Assembly: GCF_001584145.1 (NCBI RefSeq)
Contig: NZ_CP013232.1
Coordinates: forward strand, 1,364,001-1,428,000
DNA length: 64,000 nt
From: Collimonas fungivorans
Lineage (GTDB): Bacteria; Pseudomonadota; Gammaproteobacteria; Burkholderiales; Burkholderiaceae_D
Reading direction: 5' to 3'
The notes under the pieces were generated by a model that saw nothing but the letters and a program-made list of their open reading frames with translations, searched no databases and was not told the origin of the DNA. A program made the position numbers and the translations under genes. Position 1 is the first letter of the stretch. Each line of letters starts with the position of its first letter. This document shows, one piece after another, positions 45,611 to 57,600 of this stretch.

Positions 45611-45802
45611 GTCTTCCTTGTTGCCGACCAAGGCATGGTTCGGCTTGCGCCATACCGATGGCGTGCAAAAAGGAACTAAAGTTCTATATACCGCCAATCA
45701 AAGATGCGATATTTTGACGCATCTCTTCAATTTATATAAAAAATGAGAGCGTGAAATCGGCGCATCTCAATACGTCAGTCACAATAATAAAGGCAGTAAT
45801 GT

Positions 45803-47578
45803 ATGGGGAAGCGTTTGAAGCGTAAGGGGAATCTGTCAGGCTTTATCAGGGGGACTAGCTTGATATTGCTGTTGGTGTCGGTACTGCCCGTTGTTCGTGC
45901 GCAAACGGTACAGACGCCGGACAGCGAAGAACAGCGCCGCCGCAGTCAGGCCGAAGCGCAGGAGAGGCAACGTCAGTTGCTGGCGCCGAACGTCAATTTG
46001 CAAGGCGCCGCACCAGCGAAAGACATGGATAGCCTGGTGCTGCCGGCCGAATCCCCCTGCTTTACGATTCATCAATTTGTCCTGGATGTGCCTGCGCAGT
46101 TATCGCCTGCGGTCCGCGCTATCGGTGCCAGCGATTTGCCGTTTGATCATTTCCGTTTCGCACAAGATTATCTGCGTCAGTACGACAAAGCCTGCATTGG
46201 TAAGCAGGGACTAGATCTGATCGTCAAACGATTGACCGCGCTGATTTTGAGCAAAGGCTACAGCACGACACGCATCGGCATCCCCGGGCAGGACATCGCA
46301 GGCGGTGTCCTGAAACTGGTGCTGGTGCCTGGCGTGATCCGCGCGATTCGTTTTAGCGATCCGTCTCTCTACGGCACCTGGAAAACCGCTTTTCCCACCG
46401 GCCCCGGCAAGCTCCTCAACCTGCGCGACCTGGAGCAAGGGCTGGAGCAGATGAAGCGCATCCCTAGCCAGGATGTCGACATGCAGATCGTTCCGGGCGA
46501 AGTACCGGGCGAGAGCGATGTCGTGATCTCCGTAAAACGCAGCAAGCCGTGGCACCTGACCGGCACGCTGGACGACAGTGGCGCCAAGGGCACCGGCAAG
46601 CTGCAGGCTGGTTTGAACCTGGCCGTCGACAATCCGCTGGGACTGAACGATCTGTTCAACATCGGGATCACGACCGATGCCGACCGCAAGGCCGGTCAGC
46701 GCGGCACGGCCGGCAATAATGTGTACTACGCGGTCCCCGCCGGGTACTGGAATTTTGCGGTGTCCGGCAGCACCTATGATTATCACCAACAGGTGGCAGG
46801 CGCCAATGAAACCTTTGTTTCCAGCGGCAAGTCGCGCAACCTGGAATTGAAGATTGCGCAACTGTTTCAGCGTGACCAGATACAAAAGAATAGCTGGCAA
46901 TTCAAACTCGGCAAGCGCTGGAGCCACGCCTATATTGAAGATACCGAAATTGCGGCACAAGACCGCAACACCACCTTTGCCGAATTGGCGTGGGTGCATA
47001 CCCATTACTTCGGCAGCGCCCAACTTGATCTGACGCTGGCGAATCGCTGGGGTGTGGGCTGGTTCAACGGGCAGACCTATGCCAAAGATGTATTAGGCCA
47101 GGAAGACCCCAGCACCAACAATCAACACTACACCTTGCAGACCATCGACGCCACCTTAAGCGTGCCGTTCAAGATCGCAGACCAGCCCTTGACCTATATC
47201 GGCACGTTCCGTGGTCAACTTTCGCGTTCGCAATTGAACCTGACAGACCAGTTCAGCATCGGCAACCGGTACACGGTACGTGGTTTTGATGGCGAACTGA
47301 CCCTGGCCGCCGAGCGCGGTTTCTATCTGCGCAACGAATTGAATCTACCGATTGCCAATAGCGGCCAGTCAGCATACGTCGGCCTCGATGTCGGCAAAGT
47401 CTACGGACCGAGTGTGCAATACCTGCTGGGCGATAAATTGGCCGGGGCTACCGTTGGTCTGCGCGGCGGTTTGTTTGGTCTGAGCTATGACGTGTTTTCC
47501 AGCTGGGCGCTATATAAGCCGCAAGGTTTTAGCACTGCCACGCCTGCTGTCGGTTTCAGTTTGAATTATCAATATTAA
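45803..47578 (+). CDS. TpsB two-partner-secretion transporter (ShlB/FhaC/CdiB family)
   Basis: A 591-residue outer-membrane Omp85-type transporter that exports the TpsA protein encoded downstream. A signal peptide (LILLLVSVLPVVRA) is followed by an N-terminal linker, two POTRA domains (CFTIHQFVLDVPAQ at ~85; GGVLKLVLVPGVIRAIRFSD at ~170) and a 16-strand barrel. The barrel carries the conserved lid-loop motif RYTVRGFDGELTLAAERGFY. It ends FSLNYQY, aromatic as expected. AAAGG lies about 10 bases upstream of ATG. It is the first structural gene of the CDI/TPS operon. Confidence 0.93.
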   Translation: MGKRLKRKGNLSGFIRGTSLILLLVSVLPVVRAQTVQTPDSEEQRRRSQAEAQERQRQLLAPNVNLQGAAPAKDMDSLVLPAESPCFTIHQFVLDVPAQLSPAVRAIGASDLPFDHFRFAQDYLRQYDKACIGKQGLDLIVKRLTALILSKGYSTTRIGIPGQDIAGGVLKLVLVPGVIRAIRFSDPSLYGTWKTAFPTGPGKLLNLRDLEQGLEQMKRIPSQDVDMQIVPGEVPGESDVVISVKRSKPWHLTGTLDDSGAKGTGKLQAGLNLAVDNPLGLNDLFNIGITTDADRKAGQRGTAGNNVYYAVPAGYWNFAVSGSTYDYHQQVAGANETFVSSGKSRNLELKIAQLFQRDQIQKNSWQFKLGKRWSHAYIEDTEIAAQDRNTTFAELAWVHTHYFGSAQLDLTLANRWGVGWFNGQTYAKDVLGQEDPSTNNQHYTLQTIDATLSVPFKIADQPLTYIGTFRGQLSRSQLNLTDQFSIGNRYTVRGFDGELTLAAERGFYLRNELNLPIANSGQSAYVGLDVGKVYGPSVQYLLGDKLAGATVGLRGGLFGLSYDVFSSWALYKPQGFSTATPAVGFSLNYQY

Positions 47579-47602
47579 TCACTCCCAAAATAAAGAATAA
47601 AA

Positions 47603-48586
47603 ATGCACATCCTTCATCAAAAAAATATCGTTTCCCAATTGACCAATATGGCCGGTTTGCTGCTCTTGGGCACGTTGAGCGCGTGCGGCGGGGGGGGCGA
47701 CAACGGAAACAGCACAGGCAGTGCGGGTGGCTCCACGACATCACCGGTCGTGGCGCCAACGGCGGCGGCCCTGCCGTTTTCCCGTATGGGCTTGGATTAC
47801 CAGTTTTCCTCACTGCAATATCAAAGCACGGCGTCACGAAATGGACGCGATCTGGGCGCAACGATTGATGCGTCCGCCAACATCACCTTCTCGCATCAAA
47901 CTAGCGGATCACAAGATTTTCCTCTTAATTACAACTTCACATTTCCTTCTGCGTTTCCTGGCGGAAGCGTGGCTGCCAGCAACGTTTTTTCGACTAGTAA
48001 TGGTGCGGCTAACAAGGACGTCAAAATACTGGTGCCGAATGCTACGAAGACGGTGCAAAACGTCTTCTGGCGCAATATAAGCGATCCAAATGCAGGAGGA
48101 TTTGCGCTCCCCGGCTATCAAACCGATCTCACCACATTGACCTGGCCAACTTCCGGCACAGCCATTTATGCAGGCAAGGCTTTCCAGTACGTGATTGAAA
48201 ACAGCACTGTTGGCACCGCGATCAATCGTTTTGCGTTGTACTCATCGGATGTCACGGCAACGGTCGATTATGCAGCTCAAACAATTGCTATTGCGGTGGC
48301 TGCCAATCCCGTACTTATCGATAGCGTCAACAGTCCGTCGACAAGAGATCCGGCAACTTTTGCTTCGGCCATCACGTTTAGCGGGATTAACTATTCCACC
48401 CTGAATACTGGGTACAGCATTCCGAAACATTCGAGCGGCATGGGCTTCTCGGGCGACGGCTATGCCACCGTGTTCCGCTTTTTCGGCGCCAATGCGGAAG
48501 AGTTTGGCGGTATTTTTGAATACCACAGTCTGCCGAATACATTCCCCACCACGCAATACATTTCCATGGCATTGCGTAAGCAATAA
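47603..48586 (+). CDS. surface lipoprotein with TbpB/hemophilin-like beta-barrel end
   Basis: A 327-residue lipoprotein between TpsB and TpsA. A signal sequence with LGTLSAC lipobox is followed by a Gly/Ser/Thr linker. The C-terminal ~100 residues hold ITFSGINYSTLNTGYS and ATVFRFFGANAEEFGGIFEY. The G-x-F(F/Y)G-x-NAEE-x-GGxF signature belongs to the eight-strand barrels of TbpB-like and Slam-exported (HphA-type) lipoproteins. Its place inside the tpsB-tpsA operon is unusual and suggests a helper or tether for the exoprotein; binding partner unknown. Confidence 0.7.
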   Translation: MHILHQKNIVSQLTNMAGLLLLGTLSACGGGGDNGNSTGSAGGSTTSPVVAPTAAALPFSRMGLDYQFSSLQYQSTASRNGRDLGATIDASANITFSHQTSGSQDFPLNYNFTFPSAFPGGSVAASNVFSTSNGAANKDVKILVPNATKTVQNVFWRNISDPNAGGFALPGYQTDLTTLTWPTSGTAIYAGKAFQYVIENSTVGTAINRFALYSSDVTATVDYAAQTIAIAVAANPVLIDSVNSPSTRDPATFASAITFSGINYSTLNTGYSIPKHSSGMGFSGDGYATVFRFFGANAEEFGGIFEYHSLPNTFPTTQYISMALRKQ

Positions 48587-48672
48587 CCCTGCATTTCAGC
48601 TATACCCGGCTGATCGTCAACACCTGATGTTGTTGACGATGAAACCGGATCACTTTTTACCCTGGATTGATT

Positions 48673-51600
48673 ATGAACAAGCAAAATTTCCGTGTTATTT
48701 TTAATAAACACCGCGGCATGTTGATGGCGGTGGCGGAGAACGTAGCCAGCCAGGGTAAAGGAGCTGGGGCCGGCAGCAGCGCGACTACTTTACCGCTGAT
48801 GCGTCTGGTGCATTTAGGCGTGACGATTGCGGCGCTGTTTGGCAATGTCACTTTTGTGCAGGCGCAAATTGTGGCCGATCCAAATGCTGGGTCGCATCGT
48901 CCCACAGTCGGACAAACCGCCACCAGTATCCCCCTGGTCAATATCGTGGCGCCGAACGGCGCGGGCGTGTCCCATAATCAGTACAATCAATTCTCCGTCG
49001 GCAGCCAAGGCGCGATTCTGAACAACGCGCCGACGAGCGTGCAAACGCAGCAGGCAGGCTGGGTGCCTGGCAATGCGAACCTCACGCCTGGCAATTCGGC
49101 GCGGATTATTTTGAACGAAGTGACCGGAACGAGTCGCAGCCAACTGAACGGCTATATCGAAGTGGCGGGCCAGAAAGCCCAGGTGGTGATCGCTAACGTC
49201 AATGGCATATCCTGCTCGGGATGCGGTTTCATCAATACCTCGCGTGGTGTCTTGACGACCGGTGTACCTGTGTTCGGCGGCGATGGCAGCTTGCAGGCGT
49301 TCAGGGTGACCCGTGGCGATATTCAAATTGACGCCAACGGCTTGAATGGCAACAATCTGGATCAGCTTGATCTGATTGCACGTTCTGTGTCGGTGAATGG
49401 TCAGTTGTGGGCCAACAATCTAAACGTCATTGCCGGCGCCAACGCGGTCAATTATGCCGACTTGGGCGTGCAAGTGATCACAGGGGAAGGCGGCAAGCCT
49501 ACCGTGGGGATAGATTCGTCCGCTTTGGGCGGCATGTACGCCAACAAGATCAAGCTGGTGGGGACGGAAGCCGGTGTTGGCGTGGTCAGTTTGGGCAATA
49601 TCGCAGCGCAAGCCGGCGACCTGAACATCGATAATCAGGGAAAAATCACCCTGGGCGGCCACACTTCCGCAACAGGTTCGGTGCGTATCGTCGGCAACGA
49701 TGGCATCACGAATTCTGGGACTCTTTCTGGCCAGCAGAGCATGCAACTGTATAGCGCAGGCGAGATTGCCAATAGCGGCACCATCGCTGCGCAAAATGAT
49801 GTATTGCTGTTTTCCGGGTCGATTAATTCGACCGGCGTGTTGGGCGCGGGTATTGACGCGAATGGCCATGCCACGCAGCCGGGAAGCTTGAGTCTGATTG
49901 CCGCCGGCGCCATCAGCGCAACGGGCCAGAACACGGCGACCAACAATGTCGGCGCCAATGCGGGAAGCAGCATCAATTTGGCGCATAGTAACACCAACGC
50001 CGGAGGCAATATTGGTTTGGCGGCCAATGCCGGGAACATCGACCTGACGGGCGGCATGCTGCAAGCGGCGGGGATGGCCAACCTGAGCGCCACAGGCGCC
50101 GTCACCAATGACCAGGGCAGCATCAATGCCGCACAGCTGACGACCACTTCCGCCAGTTTATCGAATATCGGCGGCAAACTGGTCCAGTCTGGCACTGGCG
50201 ACACCGGCATCACGACCAGCGGTTTGCTCGATAATGGCGCGGGCACCATCAGCACCAATGCGCAGAATGTGACGATCCAGTCGGGCAGCCTGAACAATGC
50301 CGGCGGCCAAATCAGCCACGCCGGATCCGGCACCGCAACGATCCAAAGCGGCGCCACGACGAATACGCAGGGATCGATTGCCAGCAACGGTCAAATCAAT
50401 CTGCGTGCCGCTAGCCTGAATAACCAGGGCGGATCATTGACTTCGGTGCAACAGACGATACTGTCAAGTACTGGCGATATTTCCAATGCGCACGGCACCA
50501 TCCAATCCGGCACCGGGCTCACACTGAGCGGCGCGAATATCGACAATAGCGCGGGCAGCATCAAGTCGCTCAATGCCGACGGCCTGACGCTGACGGCCAG
50601 TGGCCAGCTCGTCAACGCTGCCGGAGGCGTCATTGGCGGCAACGGCAACGCCAATGTGTCGGCAGGATCGCTGATCAACAGCAGCACAATTTCCGCAGCA
50701 CAAAATCTGACGATCGCCACTACGCAGGCGCTGGACAATTCCTCAGGCACCCTGGCAGCGGGCGGCGTCTTGAACGGTTCTGCCGGATCGGCGCTGAGCA
50801 ATAACGCGGGCACGATTGCTGCTGCCCAGATCAATCTGCATGCGCATGACATCGCGAATCAATCCGGCGTCATTTCGCAAAGCGATACTGCTGCGATGGC
50901 GCTGCAAACGGTCGGCGCTTTTGACAACACACACGGCACGGTGCAGAGTAACGCCAACGACCTGACCCTCACGACAGGTGGTCTGATCAACGACAATGGC
51001 ACTATCTCGCAAGCTGCCGCCGGCGCGCTGAAGATTGCCTCGGGTGCGCTGTCAAATCAGCACGGCACGATCGTCACCAATGGCGCGGCCAGCATCACGG
51101 CGGGTGCGGCCACCAACAGCGGCACCATCAGCGCGCAACAGACGCTGGACCTGAGTGCGGCATCGCTGAACAACAATACCGGCACCCTGGCCTCGAACGG
51201 AGCAATGCATGTCAACGCTGGGTCGACGCTGACCAATAGCGGTGGCACCATTCAGGCTGGCTCGAATGCCAGCCCGAGCAGCGCCACTATCACAGCCGCC
51301 ACGCTCGACAACAGCAACGGTACCTTGGGGGCAGGGTCGATTGACCTGGAAGCCAGTACCCTGGTCAATGCCGGCGGTAAAATCATCCAGGGCGATAGCA
51401 ATGGCGTGGCAACAGTCAATGTCTCGCAATTGCTCAATAATGACCAGGGCATGATCGGCATTGTGGCGCGCAATCTGACGCTGGCTCCAGGCGCTCTCCA
51501 GAACAACGGCGGCACCATTGCCCATACCGGAAGCGGTGCGCTGACGGTACAGACTGGCGCTTTGTCGAATAACGGCGGCGTGCTGGGAACCAATGGCGCC

Positions 51601-54600
51601 GCGACTGTCACCGCCAGTTCTATCGTGAACCAGGGCGGAAAACTGACGGCGGTCGGCAATGAGTCGGTCACCAGCGGCGCGGGTATCGACAACAGCCAGG
51701 GCGGTTATATCGGTGGCGCGGCAGTGGCAGTGAATGCTACTGGCGGCCTGATCAACAACCAGGGCGGGACGATGGAAGGCGCGACGGCAGGCGCAACCGT
51801 CAACGCGCAGTCCCTCAATAACGCCGGTGGTAAGGTGCAAAATCTTGGGACGGGCGCTGTCGCGGTGAATGTCGCTCAGGCATTGAACAACGCGGCTGGC
51901 AGTATCAGCGGTAAAAGCAATGTCACGACAACGGCCGGCAGCATCAACAACGTCGGCGGCGCCATCGGTGCGCTGGGGGATTTGACCGTATCGTCTGGCA
52001 GTACGCTCGATAATAGCAACGGCGCCATGGAAGCCATGGGCAACGTCACCACCACCGCGCAAGGCGCATTGAGCAACATCGGCGGCAAGATCGAAGCCCT
52101 GGGCAGTAGCGGCCAGTTGCAGGTCTCCGGCAACACGCTCGACAACACCAGCGGCAAGATCATCAATGTTGGCAGCGGTCAGACTACCGTCACCGGCACG
52201 ATGGCGATCACCAATGCCAACCCATCCGCCGTAACCGGTTCCGGTTTGATCGGCGGCGCCGGCGACGTCACCATTGCCACTCCAACATTGTCCAACACCC
52301 AAGGCGCGCAGATCATCGCCGGCCGCGCCTTGAATCTGGATACTGCCACTAGCCTGAATAATAACGGCGGCCAACTGATTGCCGCCAATGCGTTGACGCT
52401 GAATCAAGCCGGTGCAGCCCTGACCAACGTCGGCGGCGACATCAGCGGCGGCAGCGTGGTTTTGACTACGACCAGTATTGACAATACCGCCGGTAAAATT
52501 GCCAACCAGAGTGGCAGCGGCGGCGGCATTGCTATCACCACCGGTACCTTTACGAATATCAACGGCGCCGTGGGCAGTGACGTCGACCTGAGCCTGACCG
52601 CGACGACCTTGGCCGGCGACGGCAAGGTGGTAGCCGGCCGTGACGGCAATGTCAGCCTGCAGGGGGATTACACCTATGACGCCGCGAACCAGATCACTGC
52701 CAACCGCAACCTGACGTTATCGAGCACGGGTACGTTGACCAATACCGGCACCTTAGCGGCAACCGGCAATCTGACGGTCAATGCGGCGAATGTGGTCAAT
52801 GCGGCGGGTGCCGACATCGCCTCCGGCAATCCGGGTGATTTGACCACGGGAACGACTACGATCAACACGGGGTCCGGCAATATCACGAATGTGGGGCGAC
52901 TCGAAGGCAACAATGTCAATACCACCAGTAATCAGTTGAACAATACCGGTACGGTGATCGGCAACAACGTGACCGTTAATGCCGGCACGGTCACCAACGA
53001 TGGGGCTGCCGCAATTATTGCCGGCGTCAACCAGGTCAATCTGTGGGTAACAGGTAGCATCAATAACCAGAACGGCGCGACGCTGTATAGCCTGGGTGAT
53101 TTGAACATGGCGGCCAACGGCGCCAAGGACGCAAACGGCTACCTGTTCAACCAGACCGGCACTATCAACAACTTGTCGTCGACTATCGAAGCTGATGGCA
53201 CGTTGAATGTAGCAGCCAACCAGATCAACAACGTCCGGCAGAACGTGCAGACCAATACGGTCACGTTGTCGGATACCACGACCACCATGGGCACGCCGGC
53301 CTGGTGGTCCTCGCTGCGTCCCTCGCCATCGTTTGGCGGTGGCGATCCCCTGCGCAATTCGAACACGCGAATTCGAGATGCCTATTATGTCGATCCGTCG
53401 CAGATCGTCTCCAGCACCCCCATCGTCACGCCTGACGGGGTTCTGCTCTATAAGGTGGTGGTCAACCTGAAATCCACCGATTCCGCCTTCGAATACCTGC
53501 AAAGCGATCTGACCTATGCGTTACCCAATGGTGGCGCGGACATCAAGATCGGCGGCCAGTCACGGGTGACGCCGACCGCTGGCACGCAGACTCTGTATGT
53601 GACGGCAATCGCCAATAACCAGGCTAACCCGGATCAGGTCGCCAATGGCGATGCCTGGTCGCAATTTAGCAATAATGTGATTCGCAATACGGTCAGTTCC
53701 ATCGCCTATTCGAATCAGTACGGCAGTTGCACTGCCAATTGCGTGCGTTTGCAAACGTATAAGGACTATACCGATCCGAGCGCGGTGATTGGTGCTGACA
53801 CCATGCGTACCCAGGCCGATAACCCCGGTGGTTACCCGGTTGAAGTCCAACGCATTGCCCATCAGGTGGTAACAGAAACGCAACTGGCCTCTACGACCGG
53901 TGCGCCAGCGAAGATCACCTCGGGCGGCGCGATGCACATGGCTATCGGCACCCAGCTCAACAATGACAACGGACAAATCGCCGCAGGCAGCAATTTGACC
54001 ATTGACGGTGTGGCCTCAGCGGACGGCAGCAACAATACCAAGATCGTCAATACCGCTACCCAATTGACACGTACCTATACCTCGGACAACCAGAGCGGTT
54101 TTGGTAGTGCCGATAGGGATGGTTCGACACCGGTGCAATGGTCGAGCTGGAGCGCTACGCCGATTACGCAGAACATTGGCGTAGCCGGCGGCACCATCAC
54201 CAGCAACCAGGCTGTGACTATCAGCGGCGGCAAGATCACCAATACCAGTGTGGGCGCCTCAACGCGGCCGGTTGGCAGCAGTGCAGCCTCGCTCGGCCTT
54301 GGCGACGGCATCGCGCCGCTGGATCTGGCCAGCAATGCGCCTATAGGCGGTGTACCAGCAGGTAATCAAACCGGTGTCGCTGGCACGACGCCAGTCGGCA
54401 GCACGGGCAGTACGGCTACACCAGGCGCTGCGCGCACGGTAGACGGCGCCCGCGCCGGCGCGGTCAATACTGTGTTGCCGACCAACGGCTTGTATTCGGT
54501 GCGCCCACAGCCGAATCAACCGTATCTGATTGCCACCGACCCGCGCTTTACCCAATATGGCAATTTCATTTCGAGCGACTATATGCTGGGGCTGCTGGGG

Positions 54601-57600
54601 ATTAATCCGGCAGTGACACAAAAGCGCCTGGGTGACGGTTTCTATGAAGAAAAGCTGGTCACCGACCAGGTCACCAATCTGACCGGCATGCGCTATTTGA
54701 ATGGTTATGCCAATGCGGAAGAAGAATATAAATCGCTGATGACCAACGGTGCGCAGTACGCCAAGCAATTCAATATGGTGCCGGGTATAGCGCTGTCGGA
54801 TGCACAGATGGCGGCGCTGACCACGAATATCGTGTGGTTAGTCAATCAGACTGTGACACTGCCGGACGGCAGCCAGCAAACCGTGTTGGTGCCGCAGGTG
54901 TATTTGGCCAAGAACATGGACCTGACGCCGACCGGGGCATTGATCGCGGGTAATTCGGTGGCTATCCAGGGTACCGATATTACCAACAGCGGCGGTACGA
55001 TGTCCGGTAAGCAACAGTTGTTACTGGCAGCGGATCACGACATCAGCAATATCGGTGGTACGCTCGCCGGCGGCAATGTCGGTCTCTTTGCCGGCAACAA
55101 TATCCTGGACCAGTCTGTCACCAACACGACGATTACCAATTTCGGCAACAATAGTTCGACCATCACTGCAGTCGGCGCGGTCGGCAAGATTGCGGCGACG
55201 CAGAACCTGGTGATGTCTGCTGGCCAGAACCTGACCTTGCAAGGCGCGCAGGTCAGCGCCAGCGGCAATGCCATGCTGACAGCTGGCAATGCGATCAATG
55301 TCGAGACAGTGACGACCGGATCCCATTATGTGATGCCGGTAGGCAATACGCATACTGATGCGCAATCGACCCATGCAGTCGGCAGCACGGTGGCTGCAGG
55401 TGGCAATCTGGGCGTCGTCAGTGGTGGCGACATGACTGTCACTGGCAGCAATTTGTCCTCGGGTAAGGACATGCTAGTCGCAGCAGGCGGCAACGTTAAA
55501 ATTCAGAACGCTACGGACAGCAGCAGTTATCATACCGACGGCAGCAGCAAAGATGGCTCACAGACCATTGACCAGCATAACCAGTCGGCTATCGGAAGCA
55601 CTTTAATTGCAGGCGGCAACGCGACCGTGTTGGCAGGTGCCCAGCAAGACGCCTTTGGCAATACGGTCTTGGTCAAAGGTGCACCGGCCAAAGATATTAC
55701 GCTGACCGCCAGCGCGATCAGCGCCGGCGCCAATCAAGATGGCAAGGGCAATGCGATCCTGGGCGCAACTGGGAACGTGACTGTCGCTGAAACCATGCTC
55801 CATAATGATTTCAGCCAGGAAGACAAGAGCAGTCACAAAGGTTTCCTATCCAGCAGTAGTAGTCACGATGTACAGACCATGAGTGGCAACGTCGCCCAGG
55901 GCAGTACGGTGTCAGGAAATCAGGTCAGCGTGACGGCCGGCAATGATGTCACGGTGCGCGGCAGCAATGTGATCGGTGTGAACGATGTATCGCTGACGGC
56001 CAACAACGGCAAGGTGGCGATCGTGTCTGCACAAAATACCAGCCAGACTGATTCGAGCCATGAGCAGAAAAAATCCGGTTTCACGGCAGGATTTTCTGGT
56101 GGGGTTGCAAGCATTGGGTACGGTAAAGGCAGTGCCAGCAGTCAGAACAGCGTCGAGACGTTGACGCAGCAGGGATCGAGCATTGCCTCGATCAACGGTA
56201 ACACGCGTATTCAAGCCGGGCAGGCGCTGAGTGTCGTGGCTTCGGATATTAGCGCAGGCCAGAATCTGACGCTGATCGGCAAAAGCGTGGATCTCAGCGC
56301 TGCACAAAACACCAGCGTGGAACATGGCGCCCAGCAATCGAGTTCCAGCGGCATATCGCTAGGATTGACGCTGAATCCTGTGGCCGCCTTCAAGAGCGCC
56401 TATCAGCAAAGCGCCAGCGGCAATCCGAGTACCAGCATTCTGGGTAAGAGCACCAAGTATGGTGACGCGATTGGCGATGGGACCCTGGCCGCGAGTACGC
56501 CGGTGGTGGTGCAAGCCGGCTCGCACAGTAGCAGCGGTAACCAGGATCATGCGACCAGCACAGCGCAGGTCAGTTCGCTCACGGCGGGCAACAATTTGAC
56601 GGTGCTGGCCACCGGTGGCAGCATCACCAGCCAGGGCACCAACATGAGCTCCGGCGGCGACGCCATGTTGATTGCCAAAGACAATATCAACCTCGATGTG
56701 GCGCACAGCTTCGAATCCCAGGGACAAACCAACGCCTCGAAAGGCTGGAGCCTGGATAACCGGGGTAGTTTGCCGGCCGGGGTGTTTAACGGCAAAGGCA
56801 ACGGTAACGGCAGCACCGACACCGTCACTGGAACAACCTTGTCGGCAGGGGGCAAGGCTACGCTGGCGACGACGGACGGCGACATCAATCTGACCGCCAG
56901 CAACTTGGTTGCCACCAGCGATCTGAGCATCAATGCCGCCAGGAACCTGACCATTCAGAGCGGCCAGAATACGGCGACGAATGCGAATCAGAACAACACC
57001 CAGGCCATCGGTAAAGTGGTCATTTCCGATACGGAGCGTTTTGCGGGCTATAGCGCAGACAAGAGCAAAAATAACGATACCAGCGTCACCCAGGTCGCCT
57101 CTAATGTCGGTAGTTTGCAGGGGAATGTGAATCTCTCCGCCGGAGAGAAATACACGCAGACCGCCAGCAATGTGCTGGCCGCCCAGGATATTAATATTGT
57201 CGCTAAATCCATCGACATCAATACGGCCGCCAATACCGGCAATAGCGATCAAAGTACCTCCGACCTGAAAGTAGGCGCATTCGCCCGCGTGACGTCGCCG
57301 CTGATCGATCTGGGCAACAATCTTGAGAATGCGAAGAAATCGGACGGTCGCCTGCAAGCCATGCAAGGGCTGGCGGCCGTATCGAATGGATACCAGGTCG
57401 CCAGTGCCGCCAGTGCCGCCTTAAAAGAGGGCGGGAGTGGCGAATTGTTGAAAGCGGAAGTCGGTGTTGGTTTTACGACGGCAAATAGCCAGGATCGCAG
57501 CAATTATAGCCAGGCTCAGGGCAGCAGCATCCAGGGCGGCGGCAACGTCAATCTGACCAGCACTGAGGGCGATATTCATGCGACCGGAGCGCATATTGCT

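Noticed and set aside
51000..53200. The tpsA repeats as a CRISPR array or satellite DNA
   Set aside because: The repeats are degenerate at DNA level, codon-phased and encode the haemagglutinin repeat pattern; there are no constant-length spacers.
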